Assembly (NCBI RefSeq): GCF_001482405.1
Contig: NZ_LPXO01000023.1
Location: 1 to 43,291, forward strand
Reading direction: 5' to 3'
DNA length: 43,291 bases
DNA from: Pseudoponticoccus marisrubri
Lineage (GTDB): Bacteria; Pseudomonadota; Alphaproteobacteria; Rhodobacterales; Rhodobacteraceae
Of this stretch, positions 25,176 through 34,433 are shown piece by piece. The notes under the pieces were generated by a model, which was not told where the DNA came from, did not search any database, and worked only from the letters and a program-made list of their open reading frames with translations. Within the stretch, counting starts at the first letter, position 1. Every line of letters begins with the position of its first letter. The position numbers and the translations under genes are program-made.

Positions 25176-25274
25176 AATAACGTCGCCGTGATCGGGGGGC
25201 AAAGCGACGATATGGCTCGGGCGGAGTGCTGCCGAAACAACCTGCGCTTTGCCCGCAACTCAGGAGTAACACGA

Positions 25275-26549
25275 ATGCGCTACATGGCGACATACGATTT
25301 GATGGAGACCATCCGGAACACCAACCAGTGGCTGGGTGCCACTGCGCGGACCATGGCCTCTTACCCCATGTTCGCCGCGCTGCCCAACCCGGGCATCCAG
25401 TGGATGGCCGCCTGGGGCGAGGTGACCGAGCGCACCTTCGAGCGCATGGTGGCCAAGCCCGACTGGGGCATCCGCACCTTCACCTGCGAAGATGGCAAGG
25501 ACCACCTTGTCGAGGTGCGCACCGTGGTGGAAAAGCCCTTCGGCAACCTGATCCATTTCGACGTGCAGGGGCGCGAGGAACAGCCGCGCAAGATCCTGCT
25601 GGTGGCGCCCATGTCGGGTCATTACGCCACGCTGCTGCGCTCGACCGTGAAATCGCTGATCGTCAATTGCGAGGTCTATGTCACGGATTGGCACAATGCC
25701 CGCGACATCCCCGTCTCGGCCGGCAAGTTCGACATCGAGGATTACACCCTCTACCTGATGGATTTCATGCGCCACATGGGCCCCGAGACCAACGTGGTCG
25801 CGGTCTGCCAGCCGGCGCCTCTGACGCTGGCGGCCACCGCCTACCTGGCCGAGCTGGACCCCGATGCGCAGCCGCGAACGCTGACCCTGATCGGCGGGCC
25901 GATCGACCCGGACGCCACGCCCACCGACGTGACCGATTTCGGCCGCCGCGTGACCATGGGCCAGCTGGAAGAGACGATGATCCAGCGCGTGGGCTTCAAG
26001 TACAAGGGGGTGGGCCGCATGGTCTATCCGGGCCTGCTGCAGCTGGCCTCGTTCATGAGCATGAATGCCGACCGGCATGGCAAGGCGTTCCGCGACCAGA
26101 TCGTGCGCGTGGCGCGCAACCAGGCTTCGGATCACGACGCGCATAACCGCTTCTACGACGAGTATCTCGCCGTGATGGACATGCCGGCCGAGTTCTACCT
26201 GTCGACCGTGGACCGCGTCTTCAAGAGCCGCGAGATCGCGCGGAACGAGTTCATGGTCGCCGGCCACAAGGTCGACATGGGCAAGATCACCCGCGTCGCC
26301 GTCAAGACCGTCGAGGGCAGCAAGGACGACATCTCGGCGCCGGGCCAGTGCATCGCGGCGCTGGATCTCTGCACCGGGCTGCCGGCCGAGAAGAAGGCCA
26401 GCCACGTGGAGCCCGGCGCGGGCCATTACGGCATCTTCGCCGGTAAGAGCTGGCGCAACAACATTCGGCCGCTAGTGCTGGATTTCATCGACGCCAATGC
26501 GGGCGATCCCGAGCCCTCGGACCGTGCGGCCAACGTCAACGTGGCGTGA
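25275..26549 (+). CDS. phaZ: Intracellular PHB depolymerase
   Basis: 424 residues. It degrades PHB granules to hydroxybutyrate units. This is the PhaZ1 type with a cysteine nucleophile: Cys178 in VVAVCQPAP. The region ILLVAPMSGHYATLLR, the VYVTDWHNARDIP strand and the late EPGAGHYGIFAG (catalytic His) are typical. AGGAG lies 8 bases before the ATG at 25275; the longer frame from 25188 reads the promoter region. It is divergent from phaC. Confidence 0.93.
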   Translation: MRYMATYDLMETIRNTNQWLGATARTMASYPMFAALPNPGIQWMAAWGEVTERTFERMVAKPDWGIRTFTCEDGKDHLVEVRTVVEKPFGNLIHFDVQGREEQPRKILLVAPMSGHYATLLRSTVKSLIVNCEVYVTDWHNARDIPVSAGKFDIEDYTLYLMDFMRHMGPETNVVAVCQPAPLTLAATAYLAELDPDAQPRTLTLIGGPIDPDATPTDVTDFGRRVTMGQLEETMIQRVGFKYKGVGRMVYPGLLQLASFMSMNADRHGKAFRDQIVRVARNQASDHDAHNRFYDEYLAVMDMPAEFYLSTVDRVFKSREIARNEFMVAGHKVDMGKITRVAVKTVEGSKDDISAPGQCIAALDLCTGLPAEKKASHVEPGAGHYGIFAGKSWRNNIRPLVLDFIDANAGDPEPSDRAANVNVA

Positions 26550-26558
26550 TCCGGCGGC

Positions 26559-26610
26559 GCGCGCCCTGCGGGCGCGCACAGATCAGCGCCCTGTCCGCCT
26601 GAGGGCGGAC
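26559..26610 (+). terminator. Two hairpins after phaZ
   Basis: GCGCGCCC (26559-26566) pairs with GGGCGCGC (26570-26577), 9 bases after the phaZ stop. GTCCGCC (26593-26599) pairs with GGCGGAC (26604-26610). They separate phaZ from apt on the other strand and may end both. The rest of the gap to 26671 shows nothing else. Confidence 0.55.
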
Positions 26611-26671
26611 CGGGCGCCGCCCGTGGCGGCGTGACGCCCGATCCATGTGATGGTGCGTGTGGGCAGGGGGC

Positions 26672-27211
26672 TCAGGCCCCGTCGAAGGCGCAGAGCGCAT
26701 GGACATCCATGCCCATCGCTTCCAGCCGCGCGCGCCCGCCCAGTTCCGGCAGGTCGATGATGAAGGCGCAGCCGATGATCTGGCCGCCCAGCCGCTCCAC
26801 CAGCTTGATCCCCGCCTCGGCAGTGCCGCCCGTGGCCAGCAGGTCATCGACCACCAGGACCTTTTCGCCGGGCGCGATGGCGTCGTCATGGATCTCGACC
26901 ACCGCCTCGCCATATTCCAGCTGGTAGTCCTCGGAGATCACCGCGCCGGGCAGCTTGCCCTTCTTGCGGATCGGCACGAAGCCGGCCGACAGCTGGTGCG
27001 CCACGGCGCCGCCCAGGATGAAGCCGCGCGCCTCGAGCCCGACGACCTTGTCGAAGCGCAGCCCGGCATAGGGATGCAGCAGCTGGTCGATCGCCATCCG
27101 GAAGCCGCGCGGATCGGCAAAGAGCGTGGTGACATCGCGGAACATGATGCCTTCATGCGGGAAATCCACGATGGTGCGGATATAGTCCCTGACCTGTTTC
27201 TGCGCGGGCAT
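26672..27211 (-). CDS. apt: Adenine phosphoribosyltransferase
   Basis: 179 residues. It joins adenine to PRPP to give AMP. The PRPP-binding motif [13 protein letters not shown] is intact; [19 protein letters not shown] near the N-terminus and [17 protein letters not shown] are diagnostic. GAGGAGAGGCC precedes the ATG. mtnP, whose reaction releases adenine, lies 2.2 kb away on the same strand, so the two may serve one salvage route. Confidence 0.95.
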   Translation of the reverse strand: MPAQKQVRDYIRTIVDFPHEGIMFRDVTTLFADPRGFRMAIDQLLHPYAGLRFDKVVGLEARGFILGGAVAHQLSAGFVPIRKKGKLPGAVISEDYQLEYGEAVVEIHDDAIAPGEKVLVVDDLLATGGTAEAGIKLVERLGGQIIGCAFIIDLPELGGRARLEAMGMDVHALCAFDGA

Positions 27212-27281
27212 GGCCTCTCCTCGGTGCTGGCGTTGCCTGCGCTGGATACGGTCTTGGGCGACAAACGCAAGGTTTGAGACG

Positions 27282-27313
27282 AAAAACCGCCCCGCGGCGG
27301 GGCCGGGGGCGGT
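27282..27313 (-). terminator. Rho-independent terminator of the 37-residue gene
   Basis: ACCGCCCC (27286-27293) pairs with GGGGCGGT (27306-27313). On the minus strand TTTTT follows (27282-27286). It lies 24 bases after the stop codon of the small gene at 27338-27451 and about 70 bases upstream of apt. Confidence 0.65.
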
Positions 27314-27337
27314 CTGGATGCGGCAGGGGCGGGCGGC

Positions 27338-27451
27338 TCACCGCCGCTTGCGCCGGGCCGAGTAGAACCGGTCGGCCAGCCAGCGCAGATGCGGGCGGTT
27401 CCAGTCGAGACGGTCGGCCACGAGGATGGACTTGGCATGGTAGAGGCTCAT
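27338..27451 (-). CDS. Very small basic protein (37 residues), unknown
   Basis: The reading frame encodes 37 residues starting MSLYHAKSILVADRLDWNRP and ending RFYSARRKRR. AAAGG lies 8 bases before the ATG and a U-run terminator follows closely, which together argue for a real gene. It has three tryptophan/aromatic clusters and a strongly basic C-terminus, so nucleic-acid or membrane binding is possible. No family is recognised. It faces away from the ribbon-helix-helix gene, sharing its promoter gap. Confidence 0.45.
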   Translation of the reverse strand: MSLYHAKSILVADRLDWNRPHLRWLADRFYSARRKRR

Positions 27452-27497
27452 CGCTATACCTTTCGTTCATGACGAATGCTGTGTTCCTGCTGTATCT

Positions 27498-27507
27498 TGT
27501 ATATACA
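27498..27507. promoter_or_regulatory. Palindrome TGTATATACA in a divergent promoter
   Basis: A perfect 10-bp palindrome lies in the 91-base gap between the 37-residue gene (minus) and the ribbon-helix-helix gene (plus). It overlaps the only AT-rich stretch and so probably a -10 element. It would suit self-regulation by the dimeric DNA-binding protein encoded next to it. Confidence 0.4.
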
Positions 27508-27542
27508 TCACCCGGCGGGACTCTCAAGGGGACGGGCACGGT

Positions 27543-27719
27543 TTGAGCAAGGACGACAAGAAGAAGCCCAAGGAAAAGGGCAAGGATGCCCAGCTTGTCC
27601 TGCGGCTCGACCGGGACGACCGCGACGCCTTCATCCGGCTGTGCAAGGCGCTGGACACCTCGGCCTCGCGCGAGGTGCGCCATTTCATCCGTGATTTCCT
27701 GAAACGCCACGAGGAGTGA
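27543..27719 (+). CDS. Ribbon-helix-helix-like small DNA-binding protein
   Basis: 58 residues. A Lys-rich N-terminus (SKDDKKKPKEKGKD) is followed by a beta strand AQLVLRLDRDDRDAF, helix IRLCKALDTS and helix SREVRHFIRDFLKRHEE. This strand-helix-helix order is the Arc/MetJ (CopG) ribbon-helix-helix fold. The only start in frame is TTG at 27543; AAGGGG lies about 10 bases before it. It probably binds DNA as a dimer and may control itself through the palindrome at 27498-27507. It is convergent with the LysE gene, six bases away. Confidence 0.6.
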   Translation: MSKDDKKKPKEKGKDAQLVLRLDRDDRDAFIRLCKALDTSASREVRHFIRDFLKRHEE

Positions 27720-27725
27720 GCGCGC

Positions 27726-28346
27726 TCAGGCGCGGCGCAGGCTGGCCGTCAGAACGCCCATCGCCACCAGCGCCGCCCCGCCCGCGCGCGTCAGCCAGCC
27801 CAGCACCGCCGGTTGCCGGATCACGCGGCGCAGCCGGTCGGCCGCCAGCGCATAGGCCAGCGCGTTCAGCGCCGCCAGCGTGACGAAGGTGCCGACCAGG
27901 ATCGCGAATTGCGGCAGGAGCGGCGCCGCCGGGTCGACGAATTGCGGCACGAAAGCGATGAAGAAGGCGATGCTCTTGGGGTTGAGCGCGGTCACCGCGG
28001 CGGCGTGCCAGTAGACGCCGCGCGCCGTCACCTCGGCCGCGGGCAGGGCCAGCCCCTCGCGCGGGGCCGAGCGGATCAGCCGCAGGCCAAGCCAGACAAG
28101 ATAGGCCGCGCCGGCCCATTTCAGCACGGTGAAGAGCGTGGCCGAGGCCGCGACCAGCGCGCCCAGCCCGGCCAGCGACAGGCTCATGGCCAGGAAATCG
28201 CCGCTGGCCACCCCCGCGGCCGAGGCCACGGCCACCGAGCGCCCCTTGCTCAGCGCGTAGGACAGCACCAGCAGCACGGTCGGGCCGGGGATCAGCAGCA
28301 GCGCGGTCGAGGCGGCGACAAAGGCCAGCCAGAGGGTCGGGTCCAT
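27726..28346 (-). CDS. LysE/RhtB family amino-acid exporter
   Basis: 206 residues with six hydrophobic segments. The N-terminal LLLIPGPTVLLVLSYALSKGR is the family signature, and LNPKSIAFFIAFVPQFVDP follows helix four as usual. Members export amino acids such as lysine, threonine or homoserine lactones; the substrate here is unknown. AGGAG lies 8 bases before the ATG, four bases after the stop of the DUF2927 gene, so it ends the mtnP operon. Confidence 0.85.
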   Translation of the reverse strand: MDPTLWLAFVAASTALLLIPGPTVLLVLSYALSKGRSVAVASAAGVASGDFLAMSLSLAGLGALVAASATLFTVLKWAGAAYLVWLGLRLIRSAPREGLALPAAEVTARGVYWHAAAVTALNPKSIAFFIAFVPQFVDPAAPLLPQFAILVGTFVTLAALNALAYALAADRLRRVIRQPAVLGWLTRAGGAALVAMGVLTASLRRA

Positions 28347-28350
28347 GGTC

Positions 28351-29040
28351 TCACTCCTGTGGGGGGTAGTGGCGGCGCAGCACCATGATGTCCTGCGCGC
28401 CCAGCGTCTTGGAGGCGTTGCTGTCCTGCGAGAAGATCGACACGCCCTCGTAATGCGGATTGCGGATATCGGTCAGCAGGCCCAGCGCCTGTGTGATCTC
28501 TTCCAGCATGGCCGATTCGTAGTGCTGGATCGGCAGGCGGGTCGAGAACACGATCCGCGCCCGCAGGATGCGGCGCGTGTCGGGACGCGACCAGACCACC
28601 ACCCGCGCGCCGGGCACCGTCGCGCCGTCCAGGCCGGCAATGCCGGTCCCGGCAATGGGCGCGCTGCCATCGGTATCGACGAGGTAGATCGCGATATCGG
28701 TCTCGGCGCCCTCGGGCACCTCGGTCAGCGCGATCCCGGCGCCGGCGGCGTTCAGGTACTGCACCGCACGGGTCAGCGCCGCGCGGGCGCGGTTCTGCTT
28801 GCCGCCCAGGTAGGCGCGGTCGATCCGGGCCAAGCCGACGCGCAGCGGCCGCGTCGCGGGCCAGCGGATCAGCCGCTTGGTGCAGGCCCCGCCGGGCGGG
28901 GCGGCGCAGGCAACCAGCCGGTAGAAGCTGTCATCGTCCAGCGGCCCCGCCGTCTCGATGAAATCCTGTGCCTGCGCGGGCAGGCCCGCCAGCCAAGTGG
29001 CGACGACGGGCACGGCAAGGGCCGGGCGCACCGGTCTCAC
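28351..29040 (-). CDS. Exported DUF2927 protein
   Basis: 229 residues. A GTG start at 29040 overlaps the stop of the upstream gene by four bases (GTGA) and gives a signal peptide ending near GLPAQA. The mature protein has LRVGLARIDRAYLGGKQN, the strand TDIAIYLVD and MLEEITQALGLLTDIRNPHY, as in DUF2927 proteins. The EEITQALGL stretch sits where zincin proteases have their metal helix, but no HExxH is present. The function is unknown. The extra residues of the longer frame to 29217 are antisense to the preceding gene. Confidence 0.68.
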   Translation of the reverse strand: MRPVRPALAVPVVATWLAGLPAQAQDFIETAGPLDDDSFYRLVACAAPPGGACTKRLIRWPATRPLRVGLARIDRAYLGGKQNRARAALTRAVQYLNAAGAGIALTEVPEGAETDIAIYLVDTDGSAPIAGTGIAGLDGATVPGARVVVWSRPDTRRILRARIVFSTRLPIQHYESAMLEEITQALGLLTDIRNPHYEGVSIFSQDSNASKTLGAQDIMVLRRHYPPQE

Positions 29041-29416
29041 CGCGCGCCGAGCCCCGCGGTGGTCTTGGCGATGGAGCCCGAGACCACCTCGCCCAAGAGC
29101 GTGCCCTCGGGCGCGGTCTGGCAGGCGTCGAAGGTCAGCTGCACCAGCCGCGTGGTGCCCAGCCGGTTCACGAGGTCGTCGAAGGCCTGCCGGCGCGAGA
29201 CGGTGGCTTGCGACCACGCGCCGATGATGTAGCCGACGGTGCCGTTCTTCACGTCCTCCTGCCCGGCGGCGATCTGGCCCAGAATCGTGGCACAGGGCGT
29301 GGCGCCGGGGCCAAGGAAATGCGCGCGCGGGCGCTCCTGCTGGGCCGAGACCGGCAGCGCGAGGACCAGCGCCGCACAGGCGGCCAGCCCCCCAAGCGGC
29401 CCGTCGGCGCGGCGCG

Positions 29417-29420
<4 letters not shown>
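29037..29420 (-). CDS. Small secreted protein with two cysteines (HdeA-like pattern)
   Basis: 127 residues from a GTG at 29420 that overlaps the mtnP stop by four bases (GTGA). Residues 1-26 are a signal peptide (GLAACAALVLALPVSA, then QQ). The mature part has Cys43 and Cys100 flanking a helical stretch with GYIIGAW, a pattern resembling HdeA-type periplasmic acid-stress chaperones (one disulfide, small helical). That match is weak and is inference. It is followed by DUF2927 with the same kind of overlap. Confidence 0.6.
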
Positions 29421-30289
<869 letters not shown>

Positions 30290-30373
30290 CTGGGTCTCCT
30301 GTTTGCGTGTCGCGACCCATTAGACATGCCATTCGCGCCGGCGCAACCGGCCCGGCAGGCGAGGGGCGCGCGT

Positions 30374-31186
30374 TCAGAACAGCGCCGCGCCCAGGATCCA
30401 CAGCCCCCAGGCGACAAGCCCCGCCCCGGCCAGCCGCGCGAGGTCCGGCCCGCGCGGCAGCAGCTTTTCCAGCGCAACGAAGGCGGCCAGCCCCACAATC
30501 CAGTAGAGGTTCATGATGCCGCCCACGAAAAGCAGCGCCATCAGGAACCAGCAGCAGCCAAGGCAATAGGCCCCGTGCTCCAGCCCCATGACCAGCGCGC
30601 CGCGCCGCCCGGGACGCCGGCGGTCGGCCAGGAACCGCGCCGGGCTGCGGCAATGCTCCAGGCAGGCGGCCTTCAGCGGCGTGAACTGGAACAGGCCCGC
30701 CGCGATCAGCAGCAGCGCGCCGGGCAGCGTGTCGATCAGCGTCATCATCGTGGCCGAGACGAGCCCCGCGGCCTCGAGCGCCCATTGCGCCGCGGTCGCC
30801 ATCGCGCTGAAACCGGCCCAGATCGCAAGATAGCCGCCAAGGAAGGCGCCCGACAGGGCGGCCACTTGCCCAGACCGGCCGGCATGGCGCAGCAGGGCCG
30901 CGTGCAGCAGCACGGTGGGGGCCACGCTTGGCAGCATCATCGCCACCATCATCACCCACCACATGAGGAAGACCAGCAGCGCATAGCCCGCCGACCACGC
31001 ACCCGGCGCGACGGGGCCGGGCATGTCGCGCATCCCGGACATGGCGGTCATCTCGAGCGCGCTCATCCGCATGCCCACGCCGAACAGCGTATAGAAGCCG
31101 GCCAGCGCGAAGAGCAGGGCCAGCAGGCCAAGCAGCAAAGCGCGGTCGCGCCGCAGCAGCCGCTCGGCCAAGGGAGACTCCGTCAT
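30374..31186 (-). CDS. DUF2182 integral membrane protein
   Basis: 270 residues with about seven membrane helices. MWWVMMVAMMLPSVAPTVLL, LGGYLAIWAGFS and GLEHGAYCLGCCWFLMALLF (His and paired Cys in a helix) are the DUF2182 signature; annotations call it a predicted metal-binding membrane protein. It starts 19 bases after the DUF1326 gene, an arrangement seen in many bacteria, so the two probably act together. The function is unknown. Confidence 0.82.
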   Translation of the reverse strand: MTESPLAERLLRRDRALLLGLLALLFALAGFYTLFGVGMRMSALEMTAMSGMRDMPGPVAPGAWSAGYALLVFLMWWVMMVAMMLPSVAPTVLLHAALLRHAGRSGQVAALSGAFLGGYLAIWAGFSAMATAAQWALEAAGLVSATMMTLIDTLPGALLLIAAGLFQFTPLKAACLEHCRSPARFLADRRRPGRRGALVMGLEHGAYCLGCCWFLMALLFVGGIMNLYWIVGLAAFVALEKLLPRGPDLARLAGAGLVAWGLWILGAALF

Positions 31187-31205
31187 CCTGTCCTGTCCCC
31201 CCGGC

Positions 31206-31844
31206 TCAGGCCGCGTCGAGCACGCCGGCCTGGGTCATGTGGATCTCGCAAAAATGCGCGTGGCTGTCGTGATTGGCCTCGAGCGGGATCTCTCCGAAGG
31301 TGCGGGTGGTGGCCTTGGCCACCTCGGCGACGCGGTATTCGAACCCGTGCGGCAGGTTGATGCGGGCGCGATGCTCGTTCCCGGTGACCGGGTTTGTCAG
31401 CGGGCGCCAGTCGGTCTCGAAGACATCGGCGACCCTGGCCGCGCCGGTGCGCGCCTCGAAATCCAGCGTGATGTCGATGGGCTTGAAGAGCGTCTCCAGC
31501 TTGTTGGGAGACATGGCCGAGTAGACCCACCAGAAGGTGGCCATCTCGTCGGTGTCCTGCCCTGTCACGATCCGCTCCAGCGCGGCGCGCTGTTCGGGCG
31601 TGGCGGCCTCGTCGATGATGGTCTGCATCGTGCCGTTGCCCTCGTGCACGGCGCCCGGCCACTTGAAGACCTGCGCCACCTTCGTGCCCGACAGGTCCAC
31701 ATCGCCATGCCGGCCCCTCTCGATGACAAAGGCGACGGCCGCCTCGCAGGTGCCATGGGTGGGCAGCGACATGAACTGGCAGGGGCAGCCGGTATCGCAA
31801 TTGCAGTTCGCCAATTCGTATCCGTGAATTTCCCAAGCGGTCAT
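31206..31844 (-). CDS. DUF1326 cysteine-rich protein
   Basis: 212 residues. The N-terminus holds the CNCDTGCPCQF motif, four cysteines that could bind a metal; further family marks are FWWVYSAMSPNKLETLF and SHAHFCEIHMTQAG. There is no signal peptide, so it is cytoplasmic. It is co-transcribed with the DUF2182 membrane protein. A metal- or redox-related role is inferred from the cysteines. The 231 bases up to sulP hold the promoters of both directions and no gene. Confidence 0.82.
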   Translation of the reverse strand: MTAWEIHGYELANCNCDTGCPCQFMSLPTHGTCEAAVAFVIERGRHGDVDLSGTKVAQVFKWPGAVHEGNGTMQTIIDEAATPEQRAALERIVTGQDTDEMATFWWVYSAMSPNKLETLFKPIDITLDFEARTGAARVADVFETDWRPLTNPVTGNEHRARINLPHGFEYRVAEVAKATTRTFGEIPLEANHDSHAHFCEIHMTQAGVLDAA

Positions 31845-31875
31845 GGGCCTGTCTCCAATCTGTGCGGTGAATTAA

Positions 31876-31927
31876 TTGACGTAACGTAACACAGGTTGGC
31901 AGAGTCGGGCTGACCGGAATCCGGTCA
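31876..31927. promoter_or_regulatory. Operator-like repeats between DUF1326 and sulP
   Basis: TGACCGGA-a-TCCGGTCA (31911-31927) is a perfect inverted repeat around one base, too tight to fold and therefore operator-like. Nearby, GTAAC is repeated directly in TTGACGTAACGTAAC (31876-31890), close to the DUF1326 start. Their regulators are unknown. Confidence 0.4.
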
Positions 31928-32032
31928 ACCCCGCTGGCGGGCCCGCGGCATGCGCAAGTATTCCGTGCGTTCGCTGCCGCGACCTGCTAACGGGGGCGCG
32001 ACCGCTGCCGGCCGCCGGGCTGGCCATTCATG

Positions 32033-32043
32033 CTGCACTGCAG
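32033..32043. promoter_or_regulatory. CTGC-N3-GCAG site upstream of sulP
   Basis: CTGCACTGCAG lies 33 bases before the sulP ATG and matches the motif found at phaP and phaC. One or two such matches are expected by chance in a window of this size, so a role is tentative. Confidence 0.35.
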
Positions 32044-32075
32044 TATGTGCGTTAGCGCGAACGAAAGGATCCCCG

Positions 32076-33704
32076 ATGAAAAAAGCCCTGCTGGCGCGTT
32101 TCGCCAATCGTCTGGAATTGTCCGACCTGACGCTGCGCTCGGACGAAAAGCTGACGCCGGGCCTGCTGCGGATCGAGCTGCTGGCGGGCCTGACCGTCGC
32201 ACTGGCGCTGGTGCCCGAGGCGGTGGCCTTTGCCTTCGTGGCCGGGGTGCACCCGCTGGTGGGGCTCTATGCCGCCTTCCTCGTCGGGTTGGTGACGGCG
32301 CTGATCGGCGGCCGGCCGGGCATGATCTCGGGCGCGACGGGCGCGCTGGCCGTGGTCATGGTCTCGCTGGTGGCGCAGCACGGGGTGGAATACCTCTTTG
32401 CCACGGTGGTGCTGATGGGGATCCTGCAGGTCATCGCCGGGGTGATGCAATGGGGCAAGTTCATCCGGCTGGTGCCGCACCCGGTGATGCTGGGCTTCGT
32501 CAACGGGCTGGCCATCGTGATCTTTCTCGCGCAGCTGGGCCAGTTCAAGGTGCCCGGCACGGTCGAGAATACCGGCCATGGCGTCGGCGGGGGCGAGTGG
32601 CTGTCGGGGACGCCGCTCTACCTGATGCTGGGCCTGACCGTGCTGACCATGCTCATCATCTGGGCCATGCCGAAGATCAGCAAGGTCGTGCCCGCGCCGC
32701 TGGCTGGCATCGCCATCGTGGCGGCGCTGGTGATCGGGCTGGGCCTCGAGGTGCCGCGGGTCGGTGACCTCGCCTCGATCTCGGGCGGGCTGCCGGCCTT
32801 CCACGTGCCCACCGTGCCGCTGACCTGGGAAACCTTCGAGATCATCCTGCCCTACGCGGTGATCCTGGCCGCGATCGGCCTGATCGAATCGCTGCTGACG
32901 CTGAACCTCGTGGGCGAGATGACCAACAAGCGCGGCGGCGCCAGCCAGGAATGCGTGGCGCAGGGCGCGGCCAACGTGCTGACCGGCTTCTTTGGCGGCA
33001 TGGGCGGCTGCGCCATGATCGGCCAGTCGATGATCAACGTGAAATCCGGCGCCCGCACGCGCATCGCCGGCATCGCCGCGGCGCTGTTCCTGCTGGTCTT
33101 CATCCTCTTCGCCGCCCCGCTGATCGAGCTGATCCCGCTGGCTGCGCTGGTGGGGGTGATGTTCATGGTGGTGATCGGCACCTTTGCCTGGAACTCGCTG
33201 ACCATCCTGCGCAAGGTGCCGCTGATGGATGCCTTCGTCATCCTGCTGGTCACCGTGGTGACGGTGATGGAGGACCTCGCCGTGGCGGTGGTCGTGGGCG
33301 TGATCGTCTCGGCGCTGGCCTATGCGTGGAACAATGCGCGCCGGATCCACGCCAAGACCTACACGACCGCGGACGAGGCAAAGGTCTACCAGGTGCAGGG
33401 GCCGCTTTTCTTCGGCTCGGCCGAGGGCTTTGTCGAGCTTTTCGACCCCGCCCGCGATCCGCAGACCGTGATCGTCGATTTCGACGACAGCCGCGTGGTG
33501 GACCAGTCCGCGCTGCAGGCGATCGAGGCCGTGGCGGCCAAGTACGAGGCGGCCGGCAAGCAGTTGCAGCTGCGCCACCTGTCGCGCGACTGCCACCGCC
33601 TGCTGACCAAGGCCGGCCACCTGATGGTCGACAGCGATGACGACCCCGACTACCAGCTGGCAGTCGATTACAACGTGCGTACCGGCATCCTCGGCGGGCA
33701 CTGA
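32076..33704 (+). CDS. SulP family anion transporter with STAS domain
   Basis: 542 residues. The N-terminal membrane part (about 30-425) has the SulP pattern: GLTVALALVPEAVAFAFVAG, LYAAFLVGLVTALIGGRPG, ISGATGALAVVMVSLV, IESLLTLNLVGEMTNKRGG. The C-terminal 110 residues are a STAS domain (VYQVQGPLFFGSAEGFVELF, IVDFDDSRVVDQSALQAIE). It imports sulfate, bicarbonate or another anion across the inner membrane; the substrate is not clear. AAAGGA lies 7 bases before the ATG. The frame from 31950 reads the promoter. Confidence 0.88.
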   Translation: MKKALLARFANRLELSDLTLRSDEKLTPGLLRIELLAGLTVALALVPEAVAFAFVAGVHPLVGLYAAFLVGLVTALIGGRPGMISGATGALAVVMVSLVAQHGVEYLFATVVLMGILQVIAGVMQWGKFIRLVPHPVMLGFVNGLAIVIFLAQLGQFKVPGTVENTGHGVGGGEWLSGTPLYLMLGLTVLTMLIIWAMPKISKVVPAPLAGIAIVAALVIGLGLEVPRVGDLASISGGLPAFHVPTVPLTWETFEIILPYAVILAAIGLIESLLTLNLVGEMTNKRGGASQECVAQGAANVLTGFFGGMGGCAMIGQSMINVKSGARTRIAGIAAALFLLVFILFAAPLIELIPLAALVGVMFMVVIGTFAWNSLTILRKVPLMDAFVILLVTVVTVMEDLAVAVVVGVIVSALAYAWNNARRIHAKTYTTADEAKVYQVQGPLFFGSAEGFVELFDPARDPQTVIVDFDDSRVVDQSALQAIEAVAAKYEAAGKQLQLRHLSRDCHRLLTKAGHLMVDSDDDPDYQLAVDYNVRTGILGGH

Positions 33705-33710
33705 CCGGCC

Positions 33711-33757
33711 CGGCGGGTGGCTCTGTTCCGGCTGCGCCGGAAGGCGCCCACCCGCCG
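33711..33757. terminator. Long bidirectional hairpin between sulP and the acetyltransferase
   Basis: CGGCGGGTGG (33711-33720) pairs with CCACCCGCCG (33748-33757), and inside it TTCCGGC (33726-33732) pairs with GCCGGAA (33736-33742). It lies between two convergent stop codons. Confidence 0.65.
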
Positions 33758-33788
33758 ACCCGGAGGCCGTCGCGCCCTTGGACCCGTG

Positions 33789-34433
33789 TCAGGGGGCCAT
33801 GCGCGCCAGCGCCGCGACATCGCCGGCCTCGAGCACCGATCGCGCGGCGGCGATGGCCTCTTCTGGCCAGTCCCACCAGGCCAGCGCGTTGAGCGTGGCG
33901 ATCTCGTCCTCCGTGAAGCGCATGCGCCGGACCTGCGCCTGGTTCCCGGCCACCACGGCGTAATCGGGCACGGTGCCGCGCACCACGGCGCCGGCCCCCA
34001 CGATCACGCCATTGCCGATCCGCGCGCCGGGCAGGACCAGCGCGCCGTAGCCCAGCCAGACGTCATGCCCCACGATCGTGTCGCGGGTGTCAGGCTGGTA
34101 TCCCAGCATGCTGTCCGGGTCGAAGACCGCGAAGGGAAAGGTGCTGAGCCCGTCCGTCGCGTGGTTGGCCGAGGCACCGATGAAGCGTACGCCATGCGCG
34201 ATCTGGCAGAACTTGCCGATGCGCAGATGTTCCTGGCTGAACGGGAACAGGTAGGGGGCGAGCCGCGCCGCCCAGTCCTCGGGCGGGTCGAAATCGCTGG
34301 CATAGCTGTGCGCGCCCACGTGGAAGCGTGGGTGGTCGATGACGTTTTTCAGGTAGACCGTGCCGGCATGCGCGGTGCCGTCGGGCAGGGTGATGGGATG
34401 CGCGCAAGCCGCATCGGGCAGGGAAAAGGGCAT
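33789..34433 (-). CDS. CatB-related O-acetyltransferase (hexapeptide repeat)
   Basis: 214 residues. Left-handed beta-helix hexapeptides run from LRIGKFCQIAHGVRFIG through IVGHDVWLGYGALVLPGARIGNGVIVGAGAVV, and the catalytic His lies in SANHATDG. The layout matches xenobiotic acetyltransferases (Vat/CatB), which acetylate antibiotics such as streptogramins or chloramphenicol, but many chromosomal members have other, unknown substrates. AAGGAGG lies 5 bases before the ATG. The 259 bases between it and the tRNA hold no gene or clear promoter. Confidence 0.82.
   Translation of the reverse strand: MPFSLPDAACAHPITLPDGTAHAGTVYLKNVIDHPRFHVGAHSYASDFDPPEDWAARLAPYLFPFSQEHLRIGKFCQIAHGVRFIGASANHATDGLSTFPFAVFDPDSMLGYQPDTRDTIVGHDVWLGYGALVLPGARIGNGVIVGAGAVVRGTVPDYAVVAGNQAQVRRMRFTEDEIATLNALAWWDWPEEAIAAARSVLEAGDVAALARMAP

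Noticed and set aside
27338-27719. The two tiny genes as a toxin-antitoxin system
   Set aside because: Classical modules are co-directional and overlapping, whereas these are divergent, and the 37-residue protein matches no toxin known to me.
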